From positions 124,001 through 188,000 of the forward strand of contig NZ_BDAX01000009.1 in NCBI RefSeq assembly GCF_001612665.1: 64,000 nt of DNA, in the 5' to 3' direction. This document shows, piece after piece, positions 46,596-55,466 of the stretch. Each line of letters opens with the position of its first letter. Positions within the stretch are counted from its first letter, which is position 1. This DNA comes from Nocardia alba NBRC 108234 (GTDB lineage: Bacteria > Actinomycetota > Actinomycetes > Mycobacteriales > Mycobacteriaceae). Made by a program: the position numbers and the translations under genes. Under the pieces are notes generated by a model. That model was not told the origin of the DNA. It worked only from the letters and a program-made list of their open reading frames with translations, and did no database searches.

Positions 46596-49574
46596 TCAGT
46601 AGACGTAGACCACGGCGTTCTCACCGCCGGTGCAGGTGACGAGTTTGCCCTCCGGTGCGCACGTCATCGTGTACGTGCGGCCGGTCACCGGGCTGGCCGC
46701 CACCACCGAGCGGGCGCCGGAGCCGCCGCCCGCGTAGGCCTGCCTGACCGCTTCGGCGAAACCACAGCTGGTGACAGTGCTGCCGACGGCGACCTTGCTG
46801 TAAGAGCCAGTGGCGGAATCGGATTCACAGGGTTGCGCGCCCGCGGGCAGGGTGACCGCGCCGGCCGAGGTGGTCGGGGCGGCGGTGGTGGCACGCGGGG
46901 TGGTGCCCGCGGGCTGACCGGAACCGCCCGGCGCCTGCGAAATCGGTGCGGCCGTCGAGGTCTGGGCGGGTTCGGCGGCCGACATCATGCGCCAACCGAC
47001 CGCACCCCCGACTGCCAGTACCAGGACGGCGAAGACGCCGGCCAGGACCGGCAGCAGGACCGATCGTCTGCGCCCCGAATCCTGATGCGCCCAGGCCGGA
47101 TCGGGCCCGTAGGACGGGTCAGGGCCATAGGCGGGCTCGGGCCCGTAGCCGGGATCGTAGGCCGGATCGCGGTAGGCGTGATCGCCGTAGGCACTCGGCG
47201 GTTCGTCGTAGTCGGAGTACGCGTTCTCCTGGCCCGCGTACTGCCGGGTCTCGGCCGAGCGCTGCGGGTCGTCGAACGCCGACGGGGCCTGATGCGCGGC
47301 GAAAGGCGCTGCGCCGCCACGGTATTGATGGGTCGGCTGGGAGCGCTGCGGATCAGGTTCGCCGTAGTGCTGGGTTGGCGCCGATCGTTGCCTGTCGACG
47401 GGGTCGAACTGCTCCGTCGGCGGAGCGTACCGGTTTGGAGAGTCACCGACTCGGTTGTCGACATCGTCATCGAAACGCTCAGCGGGATTGCCGAATCGTT
47501 CCCGCTGATCGTCGGGATCGCCACCGAACTGCTGCGTCGGCGGCGCGAAGGCGGCCGGTGCCGCGACCGGGGTGTAGTGCTCGGTGGGCGGACCGAACGC
47601 GTCGGCCCTGCCGGAGCCGGCCGCGAATCCGTCTGCCGGTGGGCCGCCGAAAGGCCCCGCGGGACCGGCGAACCGATCCTCTGGCTCGTTCCGGTCCGTA
47701 CCGAACCGCTGGGTCGGCGCGGCGAAGGGAGCGGACGGGATCGGGTTGGATACGTCGAATTCCGGTGTGGGAACGGGGAATCCAGGGTTGGGGTTCGATT
47801 CCTGCGGGTGGTACTGCTCGGTCGGCGGGGTGTACGCGGCCGGGATGGGATGTTCGGTGGAGTAGCGCTGCGTAGGCGCGGCTCGGTGGGGGTCGGACTG
47901 GGGCTGGAGGCGGTGCGGGCCGGTGGGCGCCGGGTAGGGAGTGGGCGACGCGGGACGCTGCGGTTGCGGCAGGGGCGCCGACGTTTCCCCCGGCTGGGCG
48001 CCGTCGTAGAGGTGCGCGTCGGGGAAGGGGCGCATTCGGGGCAGCCCCTGGTCGGGGGTGTAGGCCGGTGGCGGCTCGGGGGCCTGCGGCTCATCGGCCG
48101 ACGGGAGGGGGGCGAAATAGGTGTCGGCGGGCCGGATCTCGGCGGGGCCGGTCGGCTGGATCACCGCGGGCATCGAGATCTCCCCGGTGCCCTCGACGGG
48201 AACGCGACGGAACCCGGTGGTGTCGTTCGCCCCGGGGCGCGCCTCGGGTGGGCGGATGATCAAGGTGGGCTGGGCGCCCGTCGCGGTCGACTGACTGCGC
48301 GAGGTCTCCACGCCGCCGGTCGCGGTCACCGCGCCGATCACCCGGAACTCCCCTGTCGGCGTCGGCACCTGCGCGGCGTCGCCCGGCGCGTCGGCGTCGG
48401 GTACGCCCTTGCGAGCGCCACTCGCGGCACCGATGGGCACAGCACTCGCGGGACCGTTCGCGGACCCCGCGGGCACGCCACCCGGCGAACCGAGCGGTCC
48501 ACCACGCTCGGCGCCGACAGCACCACGTCCCACCCCGGCGGCGAAACCAGTGGCGGCGGCGAAACCGCGCCCCGGCACGGGACCGGGGCGGGGTTGGGTG
48601 GCACCGGGCGCGGCGGAGTCCCGCAGCGTCGGACCCGACGGAGAATACGGAGTCACATCATGACCGCCGGGGACCCGGCGGGCACCCGAGTACGACGCGA
48701 AAGCGCCCGGGGCGGGCGCAGACACGCCGACTTCCCGCACGGCGGAGGCCAGCGCTCGACGAGCGGCCACGGCCAACGCCCCGGCCGACGCGTAACGATC
48801 GGCCGGGTCCTTCGCCATACCGGTGGCGATGACGTCGTCGAGTGCGCCGGGTATCCCGTGCAGTAGCTCGCTCGGCCGCGGTGGGGTCTCCGACAGATGC
48901 GCGCGGACCAGCACGCTCATGCTCGCGGCGGGGAAAGGCGAAGCGCCGGTGAGGCATTCGTGCAGGACGCAGGCCAGCGAGTAGACGTCGGCGCGGTGCG
49001 AGATCGGGCCGGCGTCGAAGCGTTCGGGCGCCATGTAGATGTAGGAGCCCACCGCCACCCCGGCCTGGGTCACCGCGCTGTCGCCCTCGGTGTGCGCGAT
49101 GCCGAAGTCGGCAAGGTAGGCGAAATCAGCGGGGGTGACCAAGATGTTGGCGGGCTTCACGTCGCGATGCACCAGCCCACCGGCGTGCGCGGCGTCCAGC
49201 GCGGCGGCGATCTGCTCGACGACGGCGACCGCGCGCTCCGGGCTCATCGGTCCGCCTCCGCGCAGCACGGTCCGCAGATCGGATCCGGGCACCAGGCGCA
49301 TATCGATGAAGAGGACCCCGTCGATCACCCCCCAGTCGTGGATCGGGATGACGTGCGGTTCGGCCAACTTGGCCGCGGCCTGGGATTCCCGGCGGAACCG
49401 GACCTGGTACGCCGGGTCCTGCGCCAGCTCCACGGCCAGCAACTTCAGAGCGACCACACGGTCTTTGCCGGTGTCGTAGGCCTCGTAGACCTCGCCCATT
49501 CCGCCTTTGCCCAGCATCGACCGCAACTCGTACGGGCCGAATCTGCTCCCCGTCCGTGACCCAGGTGCCTGCAC
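46596..49574 (-). CDS. transmembrane Ser/Thr protein kinase with long Pro/Gln-rich linker, 992 aa
   Basis: Hanks-type kinase domain at about residues 12-275: GKGGMGEVYEA (ATP loop), Lys in VVALKLLAV, HRDVKPANIL, DFGIAHTEG and APERFD. Residues about 280-830 are a low-complexity Pro/Ala/Gln/Thr linker with repeated P-T-[QE]-x-[FY] units. One membrane helix (about 841-863, VLLPVLAGVFAVLVLAVGG) leads to a Ser/Thr-rich stalk and a roughly 80-residue extracellular domain with four Cys. A PknD/PknF-like receptor kinase; no PASTA repeats. GTG start. Follows the response-regulator gene with a palindrome in between. Confidence 0.93.
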   Translation of the reverse strand: MQAPGSRTGSRFGPYELRSMLGKGGMGEVYEAYDTGKDRVVALKLLAVELAQDPAYQVRFRRESQAAAKLAEPHVIPIHDWGVIDGVLFIDMRLVPGSDLRTVLRGGGPMSPERAVAVVEQIAAALDAAHAGGLVHRDVKPANILVTPADFAYLADFGIAHTEGDSAVTQAGVAVGSYIYMAPERFDAGPISHRADVYSLACVLHECLTGASPFPAASMSVLVRAHLSETPPRPSELLHGIPGALDDVIATGMAKDPADRYASAGALAVAARRALASAVREVGVSAPAPGAFASYSGARRVPGGHDVTPYSPSGPTLRDSAAPGATQPRPGPVPGRGFAAATGFAAGVGRGAVGAERGGPLGSPGGVPAGSANGPASAVPIGAASGARKGVPDADAPGDAAQVPTPTGEFRVIGAVTATGGVETSRSQSTATGAQPTLIIRPPEARPGANDTTGFRRVPVEGTGEISMPAVIQPTGPAEIRPADTYFAPLPSADEPQAPEPPPAYTPDQGLPRMRPFPDAHLYDGAQPGETSAPLPQPQRPASPTPYPAPTGPHRLQPQSDPHRAAPTQRYSTEHPIPAAYTPPTEQYHPQESNPNPGFPVPTPEFDVSNPIPSAPFAAPTQRFGTDRNEPEDRFAGPAGPFGGPPADGFAAGSGRADAFGPPTEHYTPVAAPAAFAPPTQQFGGDPDDQRERFGNPAERFDDDVDNRVGDSPNRYAPPTEQFDPVDRQRSAPTQHYGEPDPQRSQPTHQYRGGAAPFAAHQAPSAFDDPQRSAETRQYAGQENAYSDYDEPPSAYGDHAYRDPAYDPGYGPEPAYGPDPSYGPDPAWAHQDSGRRRSVLLPVLAGVFAVLVLAVGGAVGWRMMSAAEPAQTSTAAPISQAPGGSGQPAGTTPRATTAAPTTSAGAVTLPAGAQPCESDSATGSYSKVAVGSTVTSCGFAEAVRQAYAGGGSGARSVVAASPVTGRTYTMTCAPEGKLVTCTGGENAVVYVY

Positions 49575-49596
49575 CAGCGTCCGCCTCCCACTTCTG

Positions 49597-49614
49597 GCAG
49601 GTCCGTGGACCTGC
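49597..49614. repeat. perfect 8-bp palindrome between response regulator and kinase genes
   Basis: GCAGGTCC-GT-GGACCTGC, just behind the stop of the response-regulator gene and 23-40 bp before the kinase start. Either a terminator without a T-run or an operator. Confidence 0.4.
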
Positions 49615-49617
49615 TTC

Positions 49618-50307
49618 TCAGTAGGAAGATTCTCCCGGTGTCACTATGCCGTGGTCAAACGCGAACACGATCGCGGCGGCTCGATCACGCAGGTCGAGCT
49701 TGCCGAATATGTGTCCGACGTGGCTTTTCACCGTCACTTCCGAAATGCCGAGCTCGGCGGCGATCTCGCTGTTGACCCGGCCCGCACCGATCAATTCGAG
49801 CACTTCGTACTCGCGGGCGGTGAGTTCGCCGAGTCGGCGATCGGTTCGGGTACCGACCGGTTTGACTGTTCGGTACGCCGCGAGCACCCGTCCCGTCACC
49901 GAGGGATCGAGCCAGGCGCCACCGCCCGCCACGGTACGGACCGCGCGGATCAGGTCCTCCGCGGGCGAATCCTTGAGCAGGAACCCGGCGGCGCCCGCGC
50001 GCAGCGCGCCGGAGAGCAGTTGATCGTCGTCGAAGGTGGTGAGTACCAGCACCGGCGGGGCGTCGGGGCGGGCGCGCAGCAACCGGGTCGCATCGATGCC
50101 GCCGACCCGCTTCATCCGCAGATCCATCAGCACCACATCGGGTCGTTGCGCGGCGACGGCGGGCGCGACCTCGTCGCCGTCGGCGCACTCGTTGACGGTG
50201 AAGCCGTCACGGCGGCGCAGGATGCGCCGCAATCCCCCGCGCACGAGTTCCTGGTCGTCGACCACGAGCACTGTCACCAGCTGCTCGATCGGCGAAGCGG
50301 TTGTCAC
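49618..50307 (-). CDS. NarL/LuxR-family response regulator, 229 aa
   Basis: Receiver domain with the phospho-acceptor Asp in RPDVVLMDLRMKR and Lys in GFLLKDSP, then a LuxR HTH (LTAREYEVLELIGAG, SEIAAELGISEVTVKSHVGH). GTG 50307 has AGGAGG 4 nt upstream and overlaps the histidine-kinase stop by 4 bp. It pairs with that kinase. The palindrome at 51670-51689, ahead of the divergent ABC-transporter genes, is the likely binding site. Confidence 0.92.
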   Translation of the reverse strand: MTTASPIEQLVTVLVVDDQELVRGGLRRILRRRDGFTVNECADGDEVAPAVAAQRPDVVLMDLRMKRVGGIDATRLLRARPDAPPVLVLTTFDDDQLLSGALRAGAAGFLLKDSPAEDLIRAVRTVAGGGAWLDPSVTGRVLAAYRTVKPVGTRTDRRLGELTAREYEVLELIGAGRVNSEIAAELGISEVTVKSHVGHIFGKLDLRDRAAAIVFAFDHGIVTPGESSY

Positions 50308-51614
50308 GTCTCCTCCTGTTTGATCCAGAGCCGACCCGGCAGCATGGCCGAGAGGGCGGCACACGAGCCCGTTCGCAGCGGGAAGCCGACCCGTACGATC
50401 CAGCCGCCATCACCGTTACCCGCGGTGATCGTCCCACCGAGCAGTTCGGTGCGTTTGCGCATCCCGCGCAGTCCCATGCCTGCGTCACGGCGCGGCGGCG
50501 GACCGAACGGCAGTGGGTTGGCCACGACCAGCGTGGCGGCCTCGGCGGTGACATCGAAACGAACCGTCGCCGGAGCGTCCGGCGCGTGTTTGATGACGTT
50601 GGCCAGCGATTCCTGACCGATCCGGTAGAGCGCGTGGCCGATGGCGCCGGAGACGGTGGTCAGTTCGCCGGTGCGCGCGTAGTCCACGGTGAGCCCGGCG
50701 CGGCGGAAGTCGCCGACGAGTTCGTCGATATCGGCGGCCCCCGGTTCGGGTGCCAGCTGCGCCGGGCCCGCGTCGAGCATGCCGACCGTGCGTCGGATGT
50801 CGGCCATGGCCTGGCGGCCGAGGCGTTCGGCCTCGACGAGCGCCTCCACCGCCTCGGTGACATCGTCGTCGGTTTGCAGCGCGCGGCGGGCAGCGGTGAG
50901 GTGCAGCAGGGTGATCGAGAGGGAATGGGCGATCACATCGTGGACTTCGCGGGCGATCCGGCGGCGTTCCTCGTCGGCGGCCTGACCGGAGCGGATCGCG
51001 TGATTCTCCCGCTCCTGGTACAGGAATCGCCGCTGGTACTGCAGCATCACCCCGACGAACATGCCGAGCAGGATGCCGATGATGTACATCGGTAGCCCCT
51101 GCAGCGGCTGTTCACCCCAGTGCACGTGCCCGGCCACGTCGAACGCGACCAGTTCGAGAATCGCGAGCAGGGCGAATCCGATCGTCCACCCGCGCGAGGC
51201 GACCGCGGCCACTTCACCGGCGACGATCACCAGGACGAACGGCGCGAAGTCGGCGCTGACCGGCTGTAACAAGAACAGTGCGCAGGACGCCAGCGCGCTG
51301 CCCTTCAGCAGCGCGGGGTGCGGATTCATATGGAAGATCGCGAACAGGGGGATCGGCAGGAACGCGGTGGCCATCGCCACCAGCGGCAACACGCTCGGGA
51401 AGTACGCGTGTCGTTGGATCACAGCCGCACCGGTGACCACCAGCAGGGCGAGATCGGCGGCCAGGATCACCGCGGGCGGATAGTCGTAGGGCAGCGATTC
51501 GATGCGTTCGCGAACCGTGGTGAGCAACCGCGACACCCCGGCCCTGGCCGCGAACCGCTGCCGCAGGCTCACCTGGCCCGGCGCCTTCGCGGGGATGGCG
51601 TGGCTCACATCCAT
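50304..51614 (-). CDS. NarL-type sensor histidine kinase, 436 aa
   Basis: About six N-terminal membrane helices (residues 35-190), then a HisKA_3 dimerisation domain with the phospho-accepting His in RRIAREVHDVIAHSLSITL (about 220-238) and a HATPase_c domain ending in a G-box MGLRGMRKR. Membrane sensor without a large extracellular domain, as in antibiotic- or envelope-stress systems that control a neighbouring ABC exporter. GTGA overlap with the response-regulator gene. Confidence 0.92.
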   Translation of the reverse strand: MDVSHAIPAKAPGQVSLRQRFAARAGVSRLLTTVRERIESLPYDYPPAVILAADLALLVVTGAAVIQRHAYFPSVLPLVAMATAFLPIPLFAIFHMNPHPALLKGSALASCALFLLQPVSADFAPFVLVIVAGEVAAVASRGWTIGFALLAILELVAFDVAGHVHWGEQPLQGLPMYIIGILLGMFVGVMLQYQRRFLYQERENHAIRSGQAADEERRRIAREVHDVIAHSLSITLLHLTAARRALQTDDDVTEAVEALVEAERLGRQAMADIRRTVGMLDAGPAQLAPEPGAADIDELVGDFRRAGLTVDYARTGELTTVSGAIGHALYRIGQESLANVIKHAPDAPATVRFDVTAEAATLVVANPLPFGPPPRRDAGMGLRGMRKRTELLGGTITAGNGDGGWIVRVGFPLRTGSCAALSAMLPGRLWIKQEET

Positions 51615-51669
51615 GCGTCAAGGCTAGTCGCCTCGCACCGGGCGAGCATCGTCCCGCGAACGGTACCGA

Positions 51670-51689
51670 TCTCCTACCTGGGTAGGAGA
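51670..51689. promoter_or_regulatory. perfect 9-bp-arm palindrome, probable response-regulator site
   Basis: TCTCCTACC-TG-GGTAGGAGA lies 56 bp upstream of the histidine-kinase start and 82 bp upstream of the divergent small-protein/ABC-transporter genes. Its size and central spacing fit a NarL-type dimer site. Confidence 0.6.
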
Positions 51690-51770
51690 AGAAGACAGGT
51701 CCCCGGCACGACGATTCGGCCGATCACCGCCCGTAGCGTTCGATTCACCCGCTCACGGAAGGTGAAGCCC

Positions 51771-52094
51771 ATGACCTGGACCGAACTACACCACCGCACC
51801 GAGATCGTGCACACCGTGCTCGCCAGGGCAGCGATCGACCCGAACGACCCGGCGCTGTTCGCCGGTATCGCCGAACTCGACACGCTCTTCGGCGGGGTCG
51901 ACGGCCTACTGCGGGCCCTGGCCAACCGCTGGGACAATCATCTGCGCGTCAAACTCGAACTGGCCGAGATCGACGGCCGCACTCCGCTGGAGGCCTATCT
52001 CGAACTGGCCGCCGAACAACCGGCTCTGCGCGGGCTTCTCGACGCCCACCCGGCGATCGGGCAGACTACCCGCGAACGCGCGCTCGCACGCTGA
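51771..52094 (+). CDS. small helical protein of unknown function, 107 aa
   Basis: ATG 51771, after GGAAGGTGAAG. Soluble, acidic, helical (MTWTELHHRTEIVHTVLARA...). Not recognised. It is the first gene after the palindrome, 36 bp before the ABC ATPase gene on the same strand, so it is probably cotranscribed with the exporter and may be an accessory factor. Confidence 0.65.
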   Translation: MTWTELHHRTEIVHTVLARAAIDPNDPALFAGIAELDTLFGGVDGLLRALANRWDNHLRVKLELAEIDGRTPLEAYLELAAEQPALRGLLDAHPAIGQTTRERALAR

Positions 52095-52130
52095 AACTCG
52101 CTGAACTCGAAACTCCCTGGGGGACAAGGT

Positions 52131-52853
52131 ATGTCAGACATAGAATCGCCACAGCAGCCCATGCTGGAGTTGACCGGGGTGGTCAAGCAGTATCGCGTCG
52201 GCGATCAGCAGGTCCGCGCGCTCGACGAGGTGAGCATGCGTATCGAAGCAGGCCAGTTCACCTCGATCATCGGGCCGTCGGGTTCGGGCAAGAGCACCCT
52301 GCTGCACCTGCTCGGCGCGCTCGATCGGCCCGACGAGGGCTCGATTCGGTTCCGCGGCACCGAGATCGGCGGTCTCGATGAAGACCGGCAAGCCGCGTTC
52401 CGGCTCGAGCAGGTCGGCTTCATCTTCCAGTTCTTCAATCTGCTGCCGACGCTGTCGGCGTGGGAGAACGTCGCTGTGCCGAAGCTGTTGGACGGCACGG
52501 GGTTACGCAAGGCCAAGCCGCGCGCGCTGGAACTACTCGACCTCGTCGGCCTCGCCGATCGCGCCCAGCACCGGCCCGCGGAGCTCTCGGGTGGGCAGAT
52601 GCAGCGCGTGGCGGTGGCCAGGGCGCTGATCATGGATCCGCCGCTGATCCTGGCCGACGAACCGACCGGAAATCTCGACTCCAAGACCGGCGCCGCGATT
52701 CTCGCGCTGCTGGGTGACATCACCGCGCGCGGCAATTCGGTGGTGATGGTCACGCACGACATGAGTTCGGTCGACTACTGCGATCGGGTGATCACCCTGC
52801 GCGACGGACGGATCGGCGCGGACGAGCTCGTCGGCTCGCGGGTCGACGCATGA
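52131..52853 (+). CDS. ABC transporter ATP-binding protein, MacB/LolD type, 240 aa
   Basis: Walker A GPSGSGKSTLLHLLGALDRP, Q-loop, signature LSGGQMQRVAVARAL, Walker B LILADEPTGNLDS and H-loop MVTHDMS. The sequence around LDRPDEGSIRF is typical of the MacB/LolD (o228) group that powers FtsX-like permeases to extract lipids, peptides or antibiotics from the membrane. Overlaps the permease start by ATGA. Confidence 0.95.
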   Translation: MSDIESPQQPMLELTGVVKQYRVGDQQVRALDEVSMRIEAGQFTSIIGPSGSGKSTLLHLLGALDRPDEGSIRFRGTEIGGLDEDRQAAFRLEQVGFIFQFFNLLPTLSAWENVAVPKLLDGTGLRKAKPRALELLDLVGLADRAQHRPAELSGGQMQRVAVARALIMDPPLILADEPTGNLDSKTGAAILALLGDITARGNSVVMVTHDMSSVDYCDRVITLRDGRIGADELVGSRVDA

Positions 52854-55342
52854 TCGCCGCCGCCATCGATCGCTTGCGGCTGTTCAACTTCGGTGAACTA
52901 CTGCGCCATCCCGGCCGCACCCTGATGTCGGGGGCGGTGATGGGTGTCTCGGCCGCGCTGATCGTGGCGGTGCTGAGCATCTCCGGGTCGGTCACCGGGT
53001 CGGTCGACAAGCTCACCAAGGGCCTGGCGGGCACGGCCGAACTCGAGATCACCGGTATCACCGACGCGGGCTTCGAACAGTCGCTGCTGCCCCGGATCGC
53101 CGCGACGCCCGGGGTCGCGACAGCGGTACCGATGCTGCGCGGGACCCTGGGCGCGGGCCCCGACCGGGCGCTGCTGATCGGCGCCGATCAGACGATCGGG
53201 GCGCTCGGCAGCGATCTGGCCGGGCCGATGTCGCAGTACACCACCAAGCTGCTCGGGACCGAGCGCGGCGTGCTGGTCGGCGCGGCCATGGGCCTGCGCG
53301 AGGGCGACCCGGTGCCGATCGGGGCGGGCACGGCGAAGGTGGCCGCGGTCCTGAACTCCGAGGCGACCGACCGCCTCAACGGCGGCCACGTGGTGGCGGG
53401 TCCGCTGCCGCTGATCCAATTGCTCACCGACCGGGTCGGCAAGCTCGATTCGGTCCAGATCGTGGTGAAACCCGGCACCGATGTGGCCACGCTACGCAGC
53501 GCGCTCACCGAGGCGGTGGACGGGCGCGCCGTGGTGGCCGAGCCGAGTCTGCGCACCGCGCAAGCCAGTGGCGCGATCCAGATCATGCGGTATTCCACCC
53601 TGATGTCGTCGGCGGCGGCGCTGATCGTGTCGGCCTTCCTGATCTACAACGCGATGAGTATGGCGGTGGCCCAACGCAGGACGACGCTGTCGCTGTTGCG
53701 GGCGATCGGCGGTAAGCGGGCCCCGATGGTGCGTGATCTGCTCGTCGAGGCCGCGCTGCTCGGGCTGATCGGCGGGGCGATCGGCGCGGGGATCGGTGCG
53801 CTGATGGGACGGTTCGCGATCGACAGGCTGCCTGCCGCGATCGTGCAATCGGTCGAGGCGCGCACCGAGTTCCAGGTGCCGAACTACGCGATTCCCGTCG
53901 CGATCACCGCATGTGTGGTGGCGACGGTGCTGGCGGCGTCGATCGCGGCCAGGCAGGTGTACAAGGTCGCCCCCGTCGAGGCGTTGGCGCCGGTGGAGGC
54001 CAGTGATGCCGCGGCGACCAGCACGGTGCTGCGCTGGGTCGCCCTGGCCGCGGGTGTACTCCTCGGTGCGGTGGCGGTGGTCATCGCGTTCCTCGACCTC
54101 GGGCGCCTGTCGCTGGGCGCGATCACGACATCGTTCACCGCGACCGTGTTCCTGTGTTTCGCCGCGACGGGACCGATCGTGCGCGGATCGGCGGCGATAG
54201 CGCGCTGGTTCGGTGCGCCGGGCGCACTCGGAGCGACGACGCTGGAACGCGCACCGCGCCGGGTGTGGGCCACCGCGATGACGGTGATGATCGGCGTCGC
54301 GGCTGTGGTCGCGCTCGGCGGGGCGTCGGGCAATATGGTGACGTCGGCGACCGATTCCTTCCAAAGCCTCGGCGACACAGATCTTTACGTGAGTCCGAGC
54401 CCTGCCGAACAGTTCCCGACCGGACCCGTCCTGCCCGACGGACTGGCCGCGCGGGTCGCGAACGTACCGGGCGTCGAGCGGGTGAGCCCCGCGCAGATGG
54501 CCTTCGCGACCCTCGGCAGCGGCCGGGTGATGTTGCAGGGCTACCCGCCGAGCACGTCCGATACCCGTCTCGGCGCGGTGGACCGAGCGGTGATCGACCG
54601 GATGGAGCGGCGCGAAGGTGTTGTCATCACCCGTGATGTAGCGCGCTCGCTCTCGCTGACCGCAGGCGACGAGATCACCATGCCGACTCCGTCTGGTGAT
54701 CGGAAAACATCTGTGCTGCAAGTGATTCCGTACTTCACCGCTGTTTCCGGCGTGGTGATGATGAACCTCGACCAGATGCGGGAGTGGTATCAGCGACCCG
54801 GCGAGACGATTCTGTCGATTCACTACGCGCCCGGCGCGGATCCCGACGCGGTGCGGGCCGCGGTCCGCGCGATGGTCCCCCAGGAAATGCATGTCGACAC
54901 CGGCGCCGCCATGGTCGACGCGATCTCCTCGAGCGTCCAGCAGGGCGCGGCGATGAGCAACATGATCCTGTGGATCGTGGTCCTGGTGGCGACGGTGGCG
55001 TTGCTCAACACCCTGATGCTGTCGGTGCTGGAGCGACGCAGGGAGCTGGGGGTGCTGCGCGCCATGGGCACCAACCGCAAGTTCCTCCTGCGCTCGGTGC
55101 TGGCCGAAGCCGCGGGCATCGGATTCATCGGCGCGGCGATCGGTCTCGTCGTCGGCATCGCGGTGCAGTATCTGGCCACCGTGGCGATCGGCCATGCGAT
55201 GACCATCGACATCGTCTACCGCCCGAGCCCGTTGATCGCGGTCTACGGCGCGGTGGCTCTCGGCCTGGCACTGCTCGGCTCGATCCCGCCCGCCCTGCGC
55301 GCGGCGCGGATGCCGATCGTGGCCGCGCTGGCCGTGGACTGA
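52850..55342 (+). CDS. FtsX-like ABC transporter permease, 830 aa
   Basis: A duplicated FtsX/MacB permease: N-terminal helix (about 15-40), a periplasm-side domain, three helices (about 245-365), a middle pair of helices (about 395-450), a second helix plus outside domain (about 475-690) and three final helices with LNTLMLSVLERRRELGVLRAMG. This ten-helix layout is common in actinobacteria. Partner of the ATPase just upstream; with the divergent two-component system it forms a sensing-and-export module. Substrate unknown. Confidence 0.93.
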   Translation: MIAAAIDRLRLFNFGELLRHPGRTLMSGAVMGVSAALIVAVLSISGSVTGSVDKLTKGLAGTAELEITGITDAGFEQSLLPRIAATPGVATAVPMLRGTLGAGPDRALLIGADQTIGALGSDLAGPMSQYTTKLLGTERGVLVGAAMGLREGDPVPIGAGTAKVAAVLNSEATDRLNGGHVVAGPLPLIQLLTDRVGKLDSVQIVVKPGTDVATLRSALTEAVDGRAVVAEPSLRTAQASGAIQIMRYSTLMSSAAALIVSAFLIYNAMSMAVAQRRTTLSLLRAIGGKRAPMVRDLLVEAALLGLIGGAIGAGIGALMGRFAIDRLPAAIVQSVEARTEFQVPNYAIPVAITACVVATVLAASIAARQVYKVAPVEALAPVEASDAAATSTVLRWVALAAGVLLGAVAVVIAFLDLGRLSLGAITTSFTATVFLCFAATGPIVRGSAAIARWFGAPGALGATTLERAPRRVWATAMTVMIGVAAVVALGGASGNMVTSATDSFQSLGDTDLYVSPSPAEQFPTGPVLPDGLAARVANVPGVERVSPAQMAFATLGSGRVMLQGYPPSTSDTRLGAVDRAVIDRMERREGVVITRDVARSLSLTAGDEITMPTPSGDRKTSVLQVIPYFTAVSGVVMMNLDQMREWYQRPGETILSIHYAPGADPDAVRAAVRAMVPQEMHVDTGAAMVDAISSSVQQGAAMSNMILWIVVLVATVALLNTLMLSVLERRRELGVLRAMGTNRKFLLRSVLAEAAGIGFIGAAIGLVVGIAVQYLATVAIGHAMTIDIVYRPSPLIAVYGAVALGLALLGSIPPALRAARMPIVAALAVD

Positions 55343-55347
55343 GCTTA

Positions 55348-55387
55348 TCGGCGCGGTATCGAGCGGGCACCGCCGATACCGCGCCGA
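55348..55387. terminator. perfect 14-bp bidirectional terminator hairpin
   Basis: TCGGCGCGGTATCG (55348-55361) pairs with CGATACCGCGCCGA (55374-55387) around a 12-nt loop, between the permease gene and the convergent kinase gene. Confidence 0.8.
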
Positions 55388-55466
55388 CAGACGGCCGACC
55401 GGCTGAACGGTTCCAGTGTGCGAAGCCAGGGTCTCGCGTCGGAGCGGGCGGGTCCGCGGCCTGCGA

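Noticed and set aside
46353..48866. 837-codon open frame antisense to the first kinase gene
   Set aside because: Arg/Gly-rich shadow of the Pro/Gln-rich linker; no recognisable domain.
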